A DNA stretch of 64,000 nt from Bryum argenteum (Eukaryota; Streptophyta; Bryopsida; Bryales; Bryaceae), in assembly GCA_037043015.1 (NCBI GenBank), contig CM073327.1:2586727-2650726 (forward strand), given 5' to 3'. Numbering within the stretch: the stretch's first letter is position 1; every line of letters starts with the position of its first letter. Under the pieces are notes generated by a model. That model had not been told where the DNA came from, searched no databases, and saw nothing but the letters and a program-made list of their open reading frames with translations. This document shows, piece after piece, positions 1 through 12,239 of the stretch. A program made the translations under genes and the position numbers.

Positions 1-450
1 TAGTGTCAAAAAACAACATGTTGGGCAGAAACTTTAAAGAGTCCTAATAAAGCATTTTAGTGAAGGCAACTTTTGTTTTTGGTATTCCAAAAATGGGGCA
101 TGCTTTACCATTGCAAGCTAATTATGTGAAATCAAAAGTAGTTCTTCATGCAACTGTATACATAAGTATGATTTTTAAATGCATCCTAGCAATTTTCTAG
201 TTGAAACTTTTTTTGATCCACATAGCTTTCGTATCGGATTTGCGATGATGTTTCTACATCAAAAGAAGTGAATAATTGGATGATTTTTGAAGTGCTAAAT
301 CTCCTTCAATTCATTATTAGATTTTGACTTTATTTATCGTTCACATTTTAGTCTCGTTTCAAAGTAAAAAACCTTAACCTAATCAAAGATGTGTTTTCGA
401 AATTGTGTTTTTTGCTACAAATACCCCAAGGACGTTTATGGGTCAAGTTT
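1..450 (-). mobile_element. Partial TTAA-family C element
   Basis: On the minus strand this stretch matches the elements at 52850-54805. Positions 60-160 match block C/D (lines with GCATGCCCCA and TTGCAATGGTAA), and 200-400 match block A/B (GATCCAAATGACTTT-like and ATATCTCCTTCAT-like words). The element runs off the left edge, so one terminus is missing, and its inner end fades near 450. No reading frame of interest lies inside. Confidence 0.6.
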
Positions 451-1279
451 TTTTGCTTTATTATAATATTATTAGTTATTATTCTCAAGAATTAATTGCA
501 TTTATCTACTTTTAGCAGCATTAAGGTCTTCATAATGTTTTACGAGCAAAACTTCAAAAGTATTACAAAATGCATATTTTATAACACAATTAAGCTTTTT
601 TTCAACCTCATTAGGCCTCGAAAGTTTAAATGTCCCCATGCCCAAAATCGCCACACCATGACAAAAGCTCCAAAATATTGAAGTCCACTAGTTCATGAGT
701 TTTGAAGTTTTTCCAAAAGGTAGTGCATTAATCTCCTCTAAAATCAACTTAACTCAAGAAAAAAACACGATTGGGTGGGTGGTGAAGCACGTAGTGGGGC
801 TTAGAGAGTAGCTACCTTGGCAAATCAAGGGCCCTTCTTTGGTAGGTGCTAAATTTGGAGAACCAAATAACAATTTTGTTAAGACGATAGATTAGAATTT
901 TCTCCGACCCTAAATGTAACTCGTCCCAAGCGTTTAGCTTGCTGAAAATGCTCTTATCTTCCAAATAACTTTGAGGAAACTATACAACAAAATTCTCTTC
1001 CTATGACTAGGAGGACAACGATGATGAACATCGGGTATGGAGAATAAATCTCACAACCCCGTCACTGGAGGCCATAAGTTCCAACCACCAAGTGAAGGTG
1101 TTTAGTGCCTCTCCCTTGTCCGGAGGCCATCGGGATATTAGCATTACGAACGGACACTTCATTCACGCCGACCCCTTAAAAAGGACCAAAGTTTCTATCT
1201 ATCTATCTATCTGTTTAGTGCCTTTACCTTCCATCACTCCTTCCCTCACTGCCTCGTCTTAGTCTCCACTAATCTATTT
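451..1279. other. Intergenic, possible retroposon tail
   Basis: I see no gene here. Positions about 1005-1192 are more GC-rich than the flanks and run directly into a (TCTA)n tail, a layout common at the 3' end of plant non-LTR retroposons. The rest is AT-rich sequence without recognisable structure. Confidence 0.35.
1193..1213. repeat. (TCTA)n microsatellite
   Basis: About five TCTA units, directly after the GC-richer segment ending near 1192. Confidence 0.85.
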
Positions 1280-1547
1280 TTAACCCCTAAAGATCCAAGA
1301 AACCCGAATCGGCTTTATGGGATTTCCGTTGGGAAAGAATTCAGTCAACTTTGACCATTATAATCTCAAAATTCGAAAAAAATTAACGGCTCAAAATTGA
1401 CATTTGAGTAAAAGGTCAAGTTAATTTTAAGATCCTATGGTTGGATCTTCTAATTAATTTGTAGATTGGTTTTCTTTGGGCTTGAAGTAGAAGAAGGTTC
1501 CTTTTGATAATTTTGACAATTTTGTATCAAGGATCTTCAGGGGTTAA
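1280..1547 (+). mobile_element. TTAA-family A MITE, copy 1
   Basis: A 268-bp non-coding element counting one TTAA at each side. It starts TTAACCCCTAAAGATCC and ends GGATCTTCAGGGGTTAA, an imperfect terminal inverted repeat. Inside are the two shared boxes, AATCTCAA at 1362-1369 and ATCCTATG at 1432-1439, exactly 70 bp apart. It is closely related to the copy at 30219-30486. Confidence 0.85.
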
Positions 1548-1887
1548 GCAATGTCAAAGTTATTGGTAGAAAGATGGTTTGACACAACCCACTAAGTAAG
1601 AGACTTGTTTTATGTTTTGTTTGTAATTAGCAAAATCATGTATAGGAAATTTGGTACTACATTGTTATAGTGAATTGCACTACCGTACCACCATAGCAAG
1701 TTCGTTCATAAATAATTCTATTTTAAAAATACGTAAAATTTTAAAAAATTACAAGCCAAGAGGAACGAAAAGTTGGGAAATGATATTATTAAAAAAAAGT
1801 GTGCCGTACCACAAAAAAACAAAAGAACGAATTTCAAGAAAACCTATTTCTGGGAGATGAACCTTATTTTTTCAAAAATAAAAATAA

Positions 1888-1892
<5 letters not shown>
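1548..1892. other. Intergenic
   Basis: AT-rich sequence between a MITE and a TA repeat. I see no gene or structured feature. Confidence 0.5.

Positions 1893-1928
<36 letters not shown>
1893..1928. repeat. (TA)n microsatellite
   Basis: About 18 TA units at the left edge of the pyrimidine-rich dispersed repeat that follows. Confidence 0.95.
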
Positions 1929-1930
<2 letters not shown>

Positions 1931-3495
1931 AGTCCTAACCCGTGTCCTCCGGACACGGACATCAAAAAAGTAAGATCGAAATTTATGAAAACATGTAAAA
2001 AAGCCAAACCTAGGTATAAAAAATAATTATACCCTATTGAGAATCCTCCAACTACTTATTTCTTTTTATACCTGAGTTTAAATTTTTAGTTTTTTACGTG
2101 TTTAAAAAAAAAAAATGATCGGCCCTTTTTGATGTCCTAGTCCGAAGGATATAGGTTAGGACTTCTATATACCGATGTCCTTTGGACAAAAAATAAAATA
2201 AAAATAGTATCAATTAATTGGTGAGTAAGTTCCCCTCGTCCCATGGGTAAGCACTTTATTTGGTGCTCTTCAAAAACTACACCCTATCCTCGGTTCCCTC
2301 GTAAATGGTCTTCCTACTTTGTAAGATTTATAGCATGTCCTACGTTCCCTTTTTCTGGGTTACCCATGCTTTGGCCCGTTCCCCGTTCTCATCATTTCTT
2401 TTGTGTTTCAACAACTTTCCTTTTTGGTTTCCGTAATTTGTTCCTAGTTTCCATCATTTGTATGTAGTTCCCATCATTCGTTCTTGGTTCTCATTATTTG
2501 TTAGTAGTTCTCATCCTCCTTTCGTAATTCTTATCCTTTAATCTCGATTCCTGGTTCCCCTCGGATGTTCCCTTGATCTCCCCTCAAGTGACTCTTTCTT
2601 TGCTCCCATCTTTATGTTCCACATTCCTTGTCTCTTTAACTCCTTGTATTTTTATTATTGGGATCTAATAAACTCTTAATAACAACCACATACCATTTAG
2701 AGAACTCTTCAAAATCTTTAGAACAGTTAGTCTTCATGTCGTGTATACATGACCAACTGATAATGGCCATGACCATGCATGTCTTTGATTAATTTCTCCC
2801 CCTCATCCCGATGGATGAGCTTTTTATTTGGTGCTCCTCAAGAACTGACCCCTATCCTTGATTCTCTCGTTGATTGTATCTCCTTGCTTTATACGAATTT
2901 TAGGATATCCTTCATTCCATGGATCCCTACTTCCCAGCTATCCTCTGTTCTATTCTAGTTCCCCATTCTCTTTTTCTTTACTAATCACTCCCAACCTCTA
3001 ACTTCCCATTTGCGGTTTTCATCCTTTGTTCCCGATTCCGGCTCCCCCATCCGGCCATCCCCCAATTTCCCTTCTTGGTTTCATCATTTGTTCCCGATTT
3101 CCATAATTTGTTCCCAGTTCCTATCATACATTCATGGTTCTCATTATTTTTTTTGGTTCCCATTCTCTCTGCCCAATTCCCAGTTCTTGTTCCATGTTCC
3201 CTTGATCTCCTCTTTACTCCTTACTTTGCTCCATTTTACATGTTCCACATTCCTTGTCCCTTCGACTCTTGTTATGTTAATGAGATTTAATAAATTATTA
3301 ATAACAATCAAGTACCACCTACAGAAATCCTTCAAAATCTTTAAAACTCTTCATACCGTGTATACTCTCATGGGCAAACCACCCTACCACCGGGAAGGAT
3401 CACCAAGGGCAAACAGAGAAAACCGGCTGCATCAGGTCGGGCAACCTGCAAAGGATCGCTAGCAGGTAATCGTGTTCTTTTATATATATAGATAT
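1929..3495 (+). repeat. Pyrimidine-rich dispersed repeat, tandem copies 1 and 2
   Basis: This begins CAAGTCCTAACCCGTGTCC and is then dominated by a decaying phrase of about 17-20 nt built from TTCCCATCATTTGTTC-like words, at 2240-2680 and again at 2840-3290. Both halves end in a related tail containing CTTCAAAATCTTTA, at about 2705 and 3330. A third copy lies at 50099-50754 and is interrupted there. No coding capacity is seen and the class is unknown. The tail at 2665-2720 is the empty-site counterpart of the PIF-like insertion at 50755-55968. Confidence 0.65.
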
Positions 3496-3772
3496 AGTTG
3501 TTTGTTGAGGACCGAACTTGCTAAGGTGGTACGGTATAAACCTAAGATAAAACACAATTGACCTATCTTTCACACAATACACAAAACTGTTATAACATTT
3601 GTCTTTCGTTGAATAGTATCTTTCTTTGCCTGAACTTTCAATTTACATTTAAAAATTCGGTTAATATAATATTTTATTTTGCAGCCTACTGATTTTTATA
3701 AATAACCACTTTTGCTAAGGTTTCGTTCAACAACACATGATCTATGTGTATGTACTATTATCCTCACCAAAC

Positions 3773-4645
3773 TTAACCCCTAAAGTGAGTACACATGAAA
3801 CAACCAAAAACCCTCAAAATTGCTCGCTTTTGATGCATGATGCAAATTTTTGAATTTTGACAAGTTTTGAAGTATCTAATTGTAGGATCGGGTACCTAAC
3901 TTGTACATGAACATGTACACCAATTCTTAGGTTCAAATTTCTCACCATTTGCGAGATCGTAATGTTCAAAACTAAATTAAGAATTATAAAAAAATTAATA
4001 AATTAAAAAAGAAAATAAATCCATGTTGTAGAATGGCATAGTAAAGTTTCAGGGGCCAAAAAAATCGTTTCTGAAAAGATATTTGACGTGAGGCTCTTCA
4101 AATTCTTCTTCCTAAGTGATTGAGGAATATGTGCATGCAATTTTTACCCTCATGATAGATATAGAACTTGAAGAAATGCTTGATCTTTCACATGGAGGTA
4201 TGCTGAAATTTAAATACAAAGGCCCAATTTCAACAATTAAAAAGGCATGTAAAAAATTATTGGATTGAAAATCCAAACGATGAGTCATGCTTTACTACCG
4301 TTTTTACATGTGAGAAAAGCAAAACTTGAACAAAAGTAAAATCTCAATAATTTATGCGTTTTAATCGATTTTGGGCAGATTTTGAGAATAAATGAGCATA
4401 CATGTCACTTTGGGCAATTTTGGGCAGATTTCAAATAGCATTTTCAAATTTTGACCATGACGAAAGTACAAGGAATTTTGGAATCCCTTAAAGTATGAGG
4501 AATTTTTTTGCATGACATAACTTTTCACAAAGCTATGGAAAAACTCTACAACCTCAACTTCATACAATCCAAAAATAGTAAGTCAAAGGCTGACCAAAGT
4601 CGAATCGACCCAATTCGGGCCTCACTCAAAACTCAAAATTGGGTT
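3773..4645 (+). mobile_element. TTAA-family D element, copy 1
   Basis: The left end is TTAACCCCTAAAGTGAG. The body matches the element at 14273-14949, including words near TGCTGAAATTTAAATACAA and the two boxes TGTAGGATC at 3881 and GCGAGATC at 3951, exactly 70 bp apart. The right terminus has decayed around 4640, so the end is approximate. It is non-coding. Confidence 0.7.
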
Positions 4646-5056
4646 GACAATTGACTTTAGGACTTGCATCATGCACTATGAACCAATGAAGATCATAGGA
4701 TCGAATCCCAACAATGCTGTGTTCTAATATCAATATTTAGAAAATTTGTGAGAGGCCCTAATTATAAAGTAAAATACATGACTTTTGAGTATATATTTAA
4801 ACAATGAGCCTATTTCTTTGAGCAAATTGCAGAGGTGGGGAATATAATTATCCAAACCTGGAAAGTCTGGGGGTTATAGCATGACAGCTTCCTGGAAATA
4901 AGATATTCCATGAAGTAGAAGTACCCATCACCGTGTATGTATAAAGTCAACATTATATTAATTAAATATTGAAAAAGGTATACTGGTGGAAAATTATTCT
5001 ATAACTTTGCTTCTATTTCACTAGAATTATAAGTCTAAAAATACTTCTTACCATTA
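4646..5056. other. Intergenic
   Basis: No gene, repeat or structured element recognised. Confidence 0.5.
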
Positions 5057-5206
5057 AATTATATTAGAAGTCAACCATATTGTACTTCTTATAATTAAAT
5101 TATATTGGAAGTCAACCATATTGTACTTCTTATAATTAAATTATATTGGAAGTCAACCATATTGTACTTCGTATAATTAAATTATATTGGAAGTCAACCA
5201 TATTGA
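5057..5206. repeat. 41-bp tandem repeat, about 3.7 copies
   Basis: Unit of 41 bp containing GAAGTCAACCATATTGTACT followed by TTCTTATAATTAAATTATAT-like sequence. Copies differ at one or two positions, which suggests recent expansion. Confidence 0.95.
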
Positions 5207-5959
5207 TTGTGTTGTGGTAGAAGAAGTAAGTATGTACAAAACTTATTCACAATACACCAAATTAACATGCTCTTGAGTGCACATGTATAGGTTTCTTTGG
5301 AATATATAAGGGTGGGTTTGGACCATGGTTACCAAAGTACAAGGAATATTACACATATGCGTCAAGAATTTTCCACATACATATGATTTTCTTTGTACTT
5401 TTGAACTATTTCATTTCGTTTGAATATGGGTATCTGTGAGTGGAAAAAAACCAATATGTATAATTTTAAGGTGAAATACACGTTCAAAATAAGAAGTACA
5501 AGATTATGTTTCTACTATGGCATAGACACTAGGGTAAAGTGTGTTTGTTTTTAGTACTTTTACGGATGTAGGTCAATTTATCACCACCATAGTCCACCCA
5601 ACTATGGTGGGGGATTCTTGGATCCTGTTGTATGGGTACCTCAAAGCCCTTCGGGAGGATACCATGTCGGGTATTTCAAAGGTACTAGTGGCTAGGTAGG
5701 AACTAGCATAGTATTCATCCCGATTCCCGAGAGGGGTTAGTTGTCCCGCCATTAGGGTGATGACCTCCGGGCATACATCCAAAGATAGGTGGAAAGAACA
5801 CTCTGATTACGTCGACCTCTATATAGGTTGGAGTTTCTCTTCTTCTAGGTCGATTTATGAAAAGTAAATAGCTTGGTAAGTGACTTTATGGGAGTAGATT
5901 TTCATGTGGTCATCGTAAGGTGATTTCATTATTAAATCCTCTCTCTTGATAAAACATAA

Positions 5960-5990
<31 letters not shown>

Positions 5991-6415
5991 ACTTGTTTTT
6001 AATGGTGAAAATATACAAAAAAGGATATATAGTGTTACCAACATTTAAAGCACGGTGAAACTTACATTATTGATGAAAAGATAAGAACCTATACTCAAAC
6101 TAATGCCATAAATTTGATTGCTCAAAATGGAATAGTGTATCCCACCAACCTTAAAGCTAATATCCAAACTCCCTAGAATAGAACACATGAATATTTGGGA
6201 TTCTTTGGGGGAGGGGCACATTAGAATGAGAATTTGTAGGGGGTAGGGCGGGAAGTGGTAAAGCCCTCTTTATATGCATGTATGTAGGCAGGCACTCCAA
6301 TTGCGTCCACATTATTTGAACCTGTTCATCCACTAGAATCCACAATGGGAGAACTCCGGGTGCTAGGGTTTGGAAATGGGTCTTTTATAAAGTCCCCTAA
6401 GCTCATTTGGAAGGC
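5207..6415. other. Intergenic
   Basis: No intact gene. Positions about 5560-5840 are more GC-rich and may be an old retroposon piece. A (TA)n run lies at 5963-5990. Confidence 0.45.
5963..5990. repeat. (TA)n microsatellite
   Basis: About 14 TA units. Confidence 0.9.
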
Positions 6416-6783
6416 TTAACCCTTAAACGCCCATGGGGTCTAAAACGGGCAGCCCAAAATTGGATAACAACATCTTTTGGACTTGGGCATCATGAATAGT
6501 GCACTTTTTGAACTTGGGCACCATGAATGAACCAATCAATGATGAGCTTGCAACCTCCTACAAGGTTATGTACAACCCCAACCTACCTACCACAATCCTT
6601 TCAAACCATAAAACCATACATACAAATTGTGATTTGAATTGTACAATTTCACTTTTAAATGCATCACAAGACGGTGACCAGTTTGACATCAAAATATAAG
6701 TGAAAAGTGATTACAGTGAGAGCTCCAGAGCAGATTCTGTTGGAATCAAGCCCCTCGGGCTTGCTTGGGCGTTTAAGGGTTAA
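6416..6783 (+). mobile_element. TTAA-family B MITE, copy 1
   Basis: A 368-bp element. Its ends are TTAACCCTTAAACGCCCA and TGGGCGTTTAAGGGTTAA, a perfect 18-bp inverted pair if TTAA is counted. The interior is non-coding and nearly the same as 26506-26863 and 41987-42347, both of which lie in the opposite orientation. The low divergence suggests this is the youngest TTAA family here. Confidence 0.9.
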
Positions 6784-8450
6784 TTCAACAAGGCTCTTCT
6801 AATGGGTCCACAGACTTTGTATTGCAAGGCCATTTTCACAAACCATTTTGAATATAAGGGATGTTGTACATGGGGAGTGAAGGTCAAGAAATAGCCAAGC
6901 CAATTCATTCATATGCTGAGCCTAATGTGCTCCATGGGCCACTTGAAGAACACTTAATTAAGTCGGGCCAATTCCCCCATGTGTAAAGCCCTTGGGGCTC
7001 ATTTGTAGAAGGAAAAACAAGGCCATGGAGCCAATTTTTATAGTTAACTACATTCCATGCTTTTGAATTGTGAACATTAAAATATTTCAGTGAAAAAATG
7101 ATTTTGTATTGAAATCAAACAACAACCTTGAGACCATGAATTGGCGTTCCATTCTTGTATCTCCCAACTTTTGGAGCAGGGGCGTGTCATAATTTGTCCC
7201 CTACCCATTATTAGAAAATTGGCCTTGAATCCCCACGTAAAGTCTTTCGGACTAATTTGAAGAATTGGACCAATCACAAGAGAGGATTTGGCCATCAATT
7301 GGCGCCATCAATGGCTTGGAACCTCTTTTAAGGTGGCAGTAAGAGTTTGAAATATGGCAAGCTTACTTCAACTTCACATGGGCTCAACTCCAACTCCAAA
7401 TGGGCACAAGCCAAGTGGGCCTTGATATATAACTAGAAAGCAAGTAATAAAACTACTGCTCTTTGAGTAGTTGTTTCTTGATAAGTTTATGCTTAAGGAG
7501 ACTATTTCTAAGATGGTCATTCCCATAGAAGGAATCCAGATTAGAGACATTGTATAGAAAAGTGTGAAATCTCATTGCAGGCAAGTAGCGACATTTTCTC
7601 TTGATGAGATAAGTGTTATATGTTATCAGCTTTGTTATTGACACTTGATTTGAATTGTTTCAGTTACTAATGTAAATTTTTACACTTCAAGTAATCTTAT
7701 CATGTTACAATGATTATATTCCTTATACTTTGGTAATGTCTTGAACTAATGCATGTACATTTAATCTTGTTGTATAGATATATCTATCATCTACTTGTTG
7801 AACATCTTCTTGTAGAAGTATCTACTGTGATATTTTACATATCTTTTTAATTGGACCACTTCGTTGATTCTTGTTCACAAATTTCTCAAAGGAAGCCACC
7901 ATTGGAAGTTTCTAACCGATTTGACTTTCCTTGCAAGTAGTATATCAATAGACATAAGCAAACTAAGTAATCCGGCTCGTCCTTTGATTTGTCTAACATT
8001 TTTCTACTTTGTTGTGGAGTTCTTTAGATTCATAACATGTATTAAGCTTGACTTCCGGGGAAAAGAAGGTCTCATCAATAATGGTTGCTTGATGTGCAAG
8101 ATTGCTTGCAAGTGTTATGCTATGTGCGGTATTGACAGTGGTTTTGATTGGATATCATTGTGAGTTACGCCTTATTATCATGTGCAAGAACGCTAAGCTT
8201 TCTTTGTCTTTGTTCGAGCATCTTGTTCTACTGGGACTGTGAGAGCGTGTAAGCTCTCTTTTGCTTAAGTGTTATTAATAATGGATTTTTATTAATGAAT
8301 TGTTTTCAAACCATGACATCTTGAGGTAATTTGATGAATTTATGATAATTGAGTTTTGAATGCAATAGGTATATTAAAGATTAGTTGTCGCAAGGCCTTT
8401 GGTAGATTATTTAGCATGAATTTTGAGCTTAGTTTAGATTAGGAGTGATT
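6784..8450. other. Intergenic
   Basis: AT-rich, no gene supported. A short open frame at 7864-8163 has no recognisable domain and no coding-like context. Confidence 0.45.
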
Positions 8451-8552
8451 GGTTCGATAAGGAAGGACTAGAGGAGGTAAAAAGCCCCCTAGTGGATCCT
8501 TGGTTCGATAAGGAAGGACTAGAGGAGGTAAAAAGCCCCCTAGTGGATCCTT
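8451..8552. repeat. 51-bp tandem duplication
   Basis: Two almost identical copies starting GGTTCGATAAGGAAGGACTA at 8451 and 8502, followed by the start of a third, diverged copy at 8553. Confidence 0.95.
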
Positions 8553-9031
8553 GGTTTGATTAGCGTAAGAATTAGGGACTTGGAGTTGGGTTAGAAATTT
8601 ACCATGGGCCTTGTACAAGTAGTCTTTGATGTCCTTGTTGTGTTTGAAATTTGGTTGTTGAGAGATTCATTCATCTAACCTTGTGGTAGCATGTGGGAGC
8701 TACATCCATTGATGAAGTCGTTGATAGGATGGAGGCTTCAAGACGGAGCGCATGGAGTGGCGGTCATTCATCCATGCCTTAGTTAGGGCTTAGGCCTTAG
8801 TTAGGGTTATGGTGAGCCGCCTCTTTGGCGGCTCCCATTTGGTACTTAATAGCTTGTTTCCAAGCTATCATCACCTCTTCCATTTCTTCTTAGTTTAGGT
8901 TAGAGTAGGAGAAGGGAGGCCTTGGGCCCCCTTCTCCTCCATTTTGTTCACCTACCTATTCATCTATGTAGTTAGGAGGAGGAAGGCCATGGGCCTCCTT
9001 TTTCTCTTTGTTCACCTTGATCATCTTTCTT
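8553..9031. other. Intergenic, purine/pyrimidine-rich
   Basis: Repeated GGAGGAGAAGG-like words and their complements. No coding signal. It may be the leader or long terminal repeat of a decayed retroelement continuing to about 9800, but no repeat pair, primer-binding site or polymerase was found. Confidence 0.3.
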
Positions 9032-9176
9032 GAAGTGTTAGTAGTTAGGAGAAGGAGAGCCCTTCTCAAAATGATCTTGTTGTTGAAGTGTTAGTAGTTA
9101 GGAGAAGGAGAGCCCTTCTCAAAATGATTTTGTTGTTGAAGTGTTAGTAGTTAGGAGAAGGAGAGCCCTTCTCAAA
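9032..9176. repeat. 53-bp tandem repeat, 2.7 copies
   Basis: Copies start GAAGTGTTAGTAGTTAGGAG at 9032, 9085 and 9138. Copies are nearly identical. Confidence 0.95.
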
Positions 9177-10147
9177 TTGCTTGTCTTGCCTCACTCATCT
9201 TCCTCCTCCTTATTTAGTTCCTTTGTTATTAAGATAAGAGCTTGTTCTTGCCCTATGAAAGCCAGCCAGATTGTTTCCCCCATAACTCACTCGATTTTTC
9301 TTCAACTCCTTTGAGATTTCTACACTAGATAGAGCTCCAGTAGAGCTTTCCAATGGTATAAAGCATGCTCAATTCCGAGTTGTAGAGAGGGAGGTATGAG
9401 CTTCCAAAGTCGGGGTGTTGAAAAAGTTTTCCCCCCGGCAGTGGCAAAAACCGCCACAGTCAAACAGCAATCAGTCTTAGCTCGTTGATCTTCTGCCTTT
9501 GAGATTTTAGGGGCGGGTGCACATTGAGCTTAGCTTTCCAAAAAGCTATGGCACGCCCCATTTGGACCTAAGACGAAGGAATGGCAATCAAAAGAGTAGA
9601 GACCACTTCCAAGCCATCCGGCCGGTGGTTCTCTTCTTCTTCTTCCCTATTTCCTTGTCTTCTTCTTGTCTTCCTTCTTCCTCTCTTCTTTTCTCATCTA
9701 ATCTTGCTCTTCAAAACCCCTTGTGACCAAATGCCACCTCATGGTGGTTTTTGGGTTCACAGGGACCGAGGCCCATATATTCCCAGGTGACTTGCTTTCT
9801 TCCCATCAAGAGTCGCATGTTTATGACCAAATAGTTGCGTGTGATATATTGTACATAGATTGCAAGTTATTTTAATTTTATTTGTATTCAATCTTATCTT
9901 TGTAGTCATTTTACAGTTTTGGGAGTGATTGATGTAAAATCTCTTTCAAGTTTGGTCATCACATGGTTTGATGTGTGATCACATTTCTATTCCCTTCTTG
10001 TGTTTAACTTTACAATGTGTTGCCTTGTTTTTATATTCAATAAAAAAAAAAGGTTTGTATGAGCAAGGAGTCTCAAAACAAAGTCAAACCTTGGAAAATT
10101 AGCACCATGGACACCTCAAGATGTTAACAACAACAACCAACGAGAGA
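9177..10147. other. Intergenic
   Basis: Moderate-GC sequence to about 9800, then AT-rich. No gene or repeat pair found. Confidence 0.4.
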
Positions 10148-10402
10148 AACCCCAATTCCGTTAAAATGGCACTATGCCATGTGCCATTTTGTCACACTAG
10201 ATCTTACGTTTGTGCTCATATAAAATGGTATATTCTGTAATATCACAATTTTTTGTAATATCACTTCTTTATATACATTGTCACTCATTTTCCCTAATAT
10301 CACCTTAAAATTCTGTTATATCACATGATTTTTGAACTACAGTTCACGAAGTTGAGGTGTGCCATTTTACCGGAATAATGCCATTTTAACGGAATTGGGG
10401 TT
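10148..10402. mobile_element. MITE with 24-bp inverted repeats
   Basis: A 255-bp non-coding element. Its left end AACCCCAATTCCGTTAAAAT is repeated inverted at the right end, ATTTTAACGGAATTGGGGTT, and pairing extends to about 24 bp. A degenerate relative lies at 20690-20975. The target duplication is unclear (GAGA on both sides). The superfamily is not assignable by eye, and the terminus differs from the TTAA families. Confidence 0.8.
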
Positions 10403-10731
10403 GAGAACCTTTTCTTCGCATCTCAAGTTGGAGAAGTCAACTCCTTTATCCCATTTCAACAAGTAATGAAACTGCTATTCTTTAAATAGTTATGGTAAAC
10501 TTACACAATCAAACGACACTGCTTTATTCCGCTAGCAATTGGACCAAAACATGTAATTCTTCTCAATCCTTCCTTTGTCCCACTTTTTTTACTTAATCAA
10601 TATATATATCCTCTAATGTGTCCAAAAGCTAATTGATCTAACTCCTCTTAGAAGTTCAACATTGATTGCATTAAAGTCTTTCTGTTTGTCTATGTTCAAA
10701 TACATGGGTGGTTTGATTGCTTCCTTGGTTG
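10403..10731. other. Intergenic
   Basis: AT-rich, nothing recognised. Confidence 0.5.
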
Positions 10732-10998
10732 TTAACCCCTAACTTTCCTTAAAACCCGAAACATGTTTCAGAGGTTCCCTAGGAGAAAAACTCAACCAAC
10801 TTTGACCATTATAATCTCACAAATGAGGAAGAATGAACGGTTCAAATTTGGTATGTGAGAAGAATGCCAAGTGAACTTTGAGATCTTACCGTTGAATCTT
10901 TTAAATAATGCTTAGATTGAGATATTTTGAACCTAATCTAAAGGAAGGTCAAATCTTATGACTCAGACGGTTTTGCAACAAGGAAATTTAGGGGTTAA
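10732..10998 (+). mobile_element. TTAA-family A MITE, copy 2
   Basis: A 267-bp element flanked by TTAA on both sides, starting TTAACCCCTAACTTTCC and ending AAATTTAGGGGTTAA. The boxes AATCTCAC (10813-10820) and ATCTTACC (10883-10890) are 70 bp apart. Confidence 0.88.
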
Positions 10999-11094
10999 GA
11001 CAAAGTCATATTCAGTCTCTTACTGATGAGATTCTTTAATGATCACCAATATCTGATGAATGTCGATCTTTGTCACTCTTTCTACTTAGATGAT

Positions 11095-12110
11095 CATGGG
11101 ACAAAAACAGATTTGTGCAAGTGGTACCTCATACCTGAGCAGAGGAGAAGCCGGAAATGAAACAACTGCTTGACGAGAAGCAGTTCCATTACGTGCTGAA
11201 AGGGGCCAGAAGAGTTGACAAAACGAATTGTAAAGAAACCGGCCTCTCGCCAGCTTTAGAGTTGACAGCAAGTTGGATATCCGTGGTGCTAATCTCGCCT
11301 TGGAAGGCTTCACTCCAATTTAGACCTCATCGATCGCTCACCTCTTCCGTCCGATCAAAACTACCTCATTCAAGGCGATATAAGTCGCCAATCCCACCTG
11401 AGTTCGGCAATTTGGTGAACCTGCAACTCTTGAGTTCCGCCGACACCCATTCCGAGATGCTGGAGATTGTAAACAAGGAGTATTTTGGCTTAGCTTGACA
11501 GCTTCTTGTGGTGTTAATTACTGGAATATGCATACGAGTGCTCACGCTTTTTGGTGGGCTCCCTTCATCGTGGGGAAACCGGAGGAACATAAGCAGATTG
11601 TGAGTTCGACAAAAGCTTTCACATTATTCATGCTCAATGATCTCGCCGCATTATCCTCACTCTCAGTGATGCGATGCGAGCTGATATATAATATCGACCT
11701 GACGGGATACATCATTCCCATCAAGTTGGCAGGCGATGACAGCCTTGAAGCAGTTGTGAGCACCTCGCTCGCAAATTTGTGTAAAGACTTGAAGGTCTAT
11801 TGATTTTGATGGAGTTTCTCGTCGCGTGTTCATGGTTATGGCGAACGCACTAGGATCAAAATACTCCTTCCCGGATTGGGTGGTGAATATCTCCATTGTC
11901 AAGCTTCTGTAACTTCCGATCTCTCATGGTTACATGTGAATGTAGCCTTGATTGATTGCGTATATATGTTGTTCATGTGATTGCTGTCACCATTTGCTCA
12001 GGGACTTGTCGAGGAACTCGATCGCTTCGAGGCTCGCTTCCTTAATTGAATGCGACGCTGCCGTTCGTCAAGGCAATGAAAACGAGCATCAAATGCACTT
12101 AAGTCTGATT
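11095..12110 (+). pseudogene. Decayed LRR receptor-like fragments
   Basis: Short conceptual translations resemble LRR segments: IPPEFGNLVNLQLL around 11395-11440 and LNDLAALSSLSV around 11632-11670. Stops and frame changes separate them, and no continuous frame exceeds about 110 codons. The segment 11110-11340 is repeated in diverged form at 12250-12500 (both contain GGTACCTCATACCTGA), so an old tandem duplication is present. The GC is higher than the flanks, as expected for former exons. The family (LRR receptor kinase) is inferred from the motif only, and no kinase domain was found. Confidence 0.45.
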
Positions 12111-12239
12111 GTTCTTCTACGTCCAGGTAAATTGGCAGTATGATTGTTTAGTTAAGTCCAGTTATTTTCAGTTACTTTATTGTTAAGATACTTCAATGAG
12201 GACCAGAATGTAACTTTGTTGCATGTCCCGTTCGTGCCA

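Noticed and set aside
4700-4715. tRNA T-arm-like word GGATCGAATCC
   Set aside because: No matching acceptor, D or anticodon arms around it.
5057-5206. CRISPR-like array
   Set aside because: Units are contiguous tandem copies without unique spacers, and the DNA is plant nuclear.
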